DNA from: Platynereis dumerilii
Lineage: Eukaryota; Annelida; Polychaeta; Phyllodocida; Nereididae
Length of the DNA: 64,000 bases
Direction: 5' to 3'
Assembly (NCBI GenBank): GCA_026936325.1
Contig: JAPTHN010000004.1
Coordinates: 32,419,910-32,483,909, forward strand
The position numbers and the translations under genes were made by a program. Under the pieces are notes generated by a model. The model was not told the DNA's origin, did not search any database, and saw only the letters and a list, made by a program, of their open reading frames with translations. Shown here one piece after another: positions 59,921 to 64,000 of this stretch; position 1 is the first letter of the stretch, and every line of letters starts with the position of its first letter.

Positions 59921-61136
59921 AAATCAATAGTATGCCGGTCCCTGTATGAATAGTTTATACACAGTTTGAGTTGCATTACTGACTCCATGTCACCTGATAG
60001 TAATCCTCAATTAGAACCTTTTTTTGTCTACTTCAAAACGTTTTTCATTGCAGCTCTTGCAATTGATCTGAAGATTTTTTTTCTAAAGTGTGGACCTATG
60101 ATGTCATAGCTGGAGAGTGGAGACTGCAATGGGACCCATGCTTCTTTGGTACTAGCTATGATGTCATAGGTGAAACTGGCCAATAGCATTTCATGTGGAC
60201 AACTTCATAATGGCCTTGCAACTATGTAATGTCCAGATTAGCCAATAATATTACTGCAAAAACTATTGCATTAAGTTGTGTGGGGGATTGTCTATTGGTG
60301 ACACTAAAAGCACCTGAAATTCAACCAGGCTTCGTAATAGCATATATGGCAATTTTAAATTCACAGACGTTGTTGTTTACAAACATGTTTCTGGTCTAAA
60401 TTGGATTCAATATGGAGCCGTCCAGTTCAAGTATTTTGTGTGCTTTTGCTGTTTGGTTTAAGAGTAAAACTACTAACATTTGATTTAATCCTGTATAGCA
60501 TTGTTGGTTACCACACAAGGATCAGTTGACAGTTTTTGAGGAGAGTGCCCTCTCCCCAGGACTGTTCTAATTTTGCACCGAAGTTGTTGTTGTGGCATTA
60601 TTGGCCACTTTGGCAACAATGTAACTGCAAGGATGTGATGAAACTGTCCACAGTGAACGCCATTTGCCAGTTTGAGGCTCAAGGTCACCTGGTGTAAATT
60701 GACAGTGGCAGACAACCATAGATATCAAAGGAAACTTTAGCTGGTCATAAATATTTTCAGCAAAAGCATTTCTTACACTGATTCTCAATTATAGGAAGTA
60801 TCAATAAGTTAACAGCCCAAGCCAAAAGGACTGGTTTGCCTTCAATTCATATGTACATAAATCGGGCAAATGCCATCTGATGAGAGACACTGTGTAAGTT
60901 GGCTATACGCTTCAGCATGACATCGGTATTTCTCATGAACAAGTCTATGCATAACTGTGTTGATGGGGCCCAGTCTGAAAATTTAAGAAATTGAGTGACG
61001 AAGGTCTCCTCACAGTCAAATTAAAGATCTCTCAAGCTGTCAAAAGCCTATCAAATACCTGGAAAATATGATGTATTCAAGCTCCTCACCCAATGCAATT
61101 TTATTTGAATTAGTCCTTTGGACTTTGACTGTAATA
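59921..61136. other. Upstream flank of gene D, no gene seen
   Basis: No further paralogue, leader block or splice-supported exon is found to the right of gene D. Short minus-strand frames near 60485-60790 have no recognisable motif. Confidence 0.5.
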
Positions 61137-61137
61137 A

Positions 61138-61536
61138 GGGACCGTCCTGAATTGATGACTGGGGGGTGAGAGTTTTGCCCGAGGGGGTACTAACTTTTCA
61201 CATGCGTTTCAAGTGGGATATTATTTCTTGACAACACTTCCAAGGGGGGTAAGAAATATTAACAAAGAAAAATGTTATATAAGATGCTAAAAGCACTTTA
61301 TTTGGACTTTTTTACATGCAGAAGTCTGCGAAATGACTTGAATTTGTACGCGTGACCTTGTGTAACAGTGTATACGTGTTTATGCTTTGTATGTCGAGGG
61401 GGGGTACCAAAAATACACATGAAACCTAAGGTTGGGTAGTAAAAATATGCATGAAACTTCAGGGGGTTATCAAATTTTGATGGGAAGTTCTAGCAAAACT
61501 CCTATACCCCCCAAGTCATAAATTCTGAACGGTCCC
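61138..61536. mobile_element. Harbinger-type MITE with TAA TSD
   Basis: GGGACCGTCCTGAATTGATG and the complement of GGGACCGTTCAGAATTTATG bound a 399-bp segment; TAA flanks both ends. G-rich ends and a 3-bp TAA duplication fit PIF/Harbinger. Confidence 0.75.
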
Positions 61537-61862
61537 TAACTAAAGTTTTTATGGGAACAAGGAAGAATGAAAAAAAAAGCAAGTTCACAATCTGACTAAT
61601 ATTCATTAATATAGGCCTCTTTATTTAAAAAAAACGTATTTATTTCATAAAACAACGATATGTCCCATTCTAATTTATAATACCAGGGCATATTCCAAGG
61701 ATTCCTTGGCACAATTTCCCCTCACCACTGACAATTAACATTATAATAGCCATCTTAAATCAGGATTTTGCTAATTATTCACAATTTAGCACTGATGTGT
61801 GTATCAACCACATTAATAATTGTTTTCACCATGTATTTAATCATCAATTATCATTATTGGCA

Positions 61863-62040
61863 GCTGGGTGCTAGAGTGATCAAGACTCCTGCCTGCACCA
61901 CTGAAGGTCTTTGCCTGCATGGGTTTGAAACCTGGTCACGGAATCTTAAATGTTTAGTGGACCTTCATGAGTAAGTCCAGGTAGGATGTTGTTCGGATTA
62001 GACATTTAGCAGCCCTTTAAATGCTAAATATGATGTGGAC
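61863..62040 (+). repeat. tRNA-derived SINE
   Basis: A-box-like CTGGGTGCTAGAGTGATCAA, B-box-like GGGTTTGAAACCTGG, then GTGGACCTTCATGAGTAAG and a GGATGTTGTTCGGATTAG body, shared with 31890-32060. Confidence 0.65.
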
Positions 62041-62631
62041 TGCTGCTCTCTCTCATCTTGTAAATTAACTTTGAATAGTATATCTCCAAGAAAAAATGAC
62101 TTGATTTTCTGAGCTTTGATGACATGATAGATTTGTTCAGAGAAATCTGCTGCACCTTGATTTACTCTCCCACTTTACTTTTGACATGGAGGTCTGGGTA
62201 TTTTTTTTAAGATGACCAAATACTGGATTATATTATGATTGATAAAATAAAATAGGCTGGCAAGTTTTTGTAATCTCATCAACTTTATTGAATATAAAAA
62301 TGATTATTATACAAAGTATTCAATAACAACATTATGACAATTATTTAAAATGGCTGTGTTATTCTGATAACAATCGTCATCCTAAATTTATGCATCGACC
62401 GCTTAGCCCAAAAAAGGACCTAGAACCATTTACAAGTACCTATTTGCATGATTGTATTTTTCAAATGTTCATGTCCTAAGAAAAAACATAAATACACAAT
62501 GTCATTACAACAAGATGGACTATGCAACAAGAAAAACTTCTTAGGATTCAAAATACAAGTTCATGTGGTCATGCTTACACTATTTGGAAAAGAAAAGAAA
62601 TAATGTTGAATTTTCAGGCATCTTTGGTACA

Positions 62632-63422
62632 ATACGATACGATACGATATGATAAGAATTTATTGTCATGTAAAACATGAAATTTGTTTTGACATTACGT
62701 GCAAACGATATAAACAAAACAAATAATCAAATAAGTACATGAAACAATAATAGTGTGATAATAATAATAATAATAATACAAGTTACTGGTTATTGAAAAA
62801 TCGAATACTAGCAGGAACAAAAGACATATTATACCTGACAGTTCTGGTTGGATTTGCTCTTAATCTTAGGCCGGATCTTAGGAGGCAATACATATGGTGT
62901 AAAGGATGGCTCACATCTGATCTTATAACCTTAGTTCTTTGAGTAACATAAAATTTATACAAATATTCCAGAGTTTTGCTTACATTGACACCAAGTTTGT
63001 TAGCATGTTTAATAATCCTGTACAATTTCTTTTTTGATGCTACAGTACAATTTCCAAATCAAACGGCAATACCAAAGCTAATCACGGATTCAATTACAGA
63101 CGTATAAAAGAAGTTCATTATTGTTGTATCAACTTTTAGATGGTAAAGTTTCCTCAGAAAATATAGTCTGGAATTTGCCTTTTTATAAATGACATTAACA
63201 TTTTCTTCGAAGGAGAGCTTATTGTCAATTACTGTACCAAGATATTTGTACTGGTTAACTCGCTCAACCACCTCATCATTGATCACAAGATTGTCATGTA
63301 CATTTTCAGATCTTCTAAAATCGATCACAAGTTCTTTAGTTTTTTGTACATTCAAATTGAAGAAATTACGTTCACACCAGTGGACAAATCTTATTTTTGT
63401 TGATGTTTCCATTAAAAGTTGA
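62632..63422 (-). mobile_element. 5'-truncated Rex1/CR1-type LINE
   Basis: Minus-strand frames 63412-63059 and 63025-62783 match the end of a non-LTR reverse transcriptase: HWCERNFFNLNVQKTKELV, then VNQYKYLGTVIDNKLSF, FLRKLYHLKVDTT and SVIESVISFGIAV; then RTKVIRSDVSHPLHHMY and SFVPASIRFFNNQ. The frame changes near 63040, so the copy is broken as well as truncated. The 3' end carries (TTA)n, AATAAATTC and a (ATCGT)n-like tail ending near 62632. Confidence 0.85.
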
Positions 63423-64000
63423 ATATTTTTTTACAACAAGGGGCATAGTTCAGTTGCACCCTTTTGGCACTGAATTTTTGTAGCACTGACAGTGAAACAC
63501 CAGCTCTAAAGTCTTTAGAATTTACGCTCCAAATAACCAGAGACCAGTCAGTGTAAGAAGTTGATTAGTACATCAGTGCTCCCATCTGTGCAACTTATAA
63601 TGCCTCCTTTGACGCAGGAAGTTACCATTGTCTTTTCTTTTCATGTTGAAATTTAATTTTACAAATATATATGAAAAATTCCCAATGAATCCATGTTCCA
63701 ACGATCAATCAATTTGGACCAGTATTGACTCAGCCAGAAATGAAAACGAGGACTCAAAAGTAAAAGGCGTATTTTGCAAAAGCAAACTTTTCCATTAATT
63801 TTGTTTTTGTGCAAATCAGTTGATACATATTGCCATAAAAAATGTTAAAACAGTAGTTCTATTTATATTCAACAGAGAGAGAGAGAGAGAGAGAGAGATC
63901 TTTATTTTTCATCCATCATATAAAAAAATAAGCAATTACAAAGAAGGTACATTTAAGTCAGGAGACACATATTAAGATGCAATGAGCGTCGCTAGCATAC
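63423..64000. other. Right edge, no gene seen
   Basis: AT-rich DNA with a (GA)n tract at about 63876-63898 followed by TCTTTATTTTTCATCC. No exon or complete repeat recognised. Confidence 0.5.

Overview
The window looks like animal nuclear DNA: AT-rich, intron-bearing, and crowded with DNA transposons, MITEs, tRNA-derived SINEs and truncated CR1/L2-type LINEs. The only clear host genes carry MNNL and DSL domains, the N-terminal modules of Notch ligands, which are metazoan. Lineage is inferred only weakly; a marine invertebrate, perhaps an echinoderm or hemichordate, would fit, but nothing here proves it.

The backbone is a head-to-tail array of four paralogous genes, all on the minus strand, called here A (<1-14.0 kb), B (15.6-31.9 kb), C (42.2-49.9 kb) and D (52.4-59.9 kb). 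I rebuilt each from splice sites. A non-coding leader exon is followed by a signal-peptide exon, an MNNL exon, a second MNNL-region exon, one large exon holding a DSL domain plus 2-10 overlapping DSL-like repeats, a transmembrane exon, and a cytoplasmic-tail exon. Intron phases (0,0,2,1,2) are identical in all copies. D reads as a complete 649-residue protein. The tail carries repeats of DDMLIVDNELYG, with an NxxY tyrosine motif. So the array encodes cell-surface proteins that pair a Notch-ligand-like head with a docking-motif tail unlike that of a classical Delta or Jagged. The tails are disturbed in a different way in B, C and D, and the tail exon of A lies off the left edge.

Between the bodies of B and C sits a nested mobile region. 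A 5.85-kb PIF/Harbinger transposon (33904-39751; DDE transposase plus MADF-like protein) is inserted in one arm of a long-inverted-repeat element (33448-41965). That element in turn is inserted in a duplicated tail-exon segment downstream of gene C. Both empty sites can be read inside the window, so TSDs (TAA and AATT) and insertion order are directly supported.

Introns and intergenic DNA hold hAT-type elements with 8-bp TSDs (13457-13754, 22898-24944, 46853-46967), Harbinger-type and other palindromic MITEs, long-inverted-repeat elements (about 2.6-6.9 kb and 43.8-44.5 kb), a short broken LTR element (50188-52304), SINEs, two LINE fragments, ATCT microsatellites and a 41-bp minisatellite. 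No other host gene, tRNA, rRNA or CRISPR array was supported.
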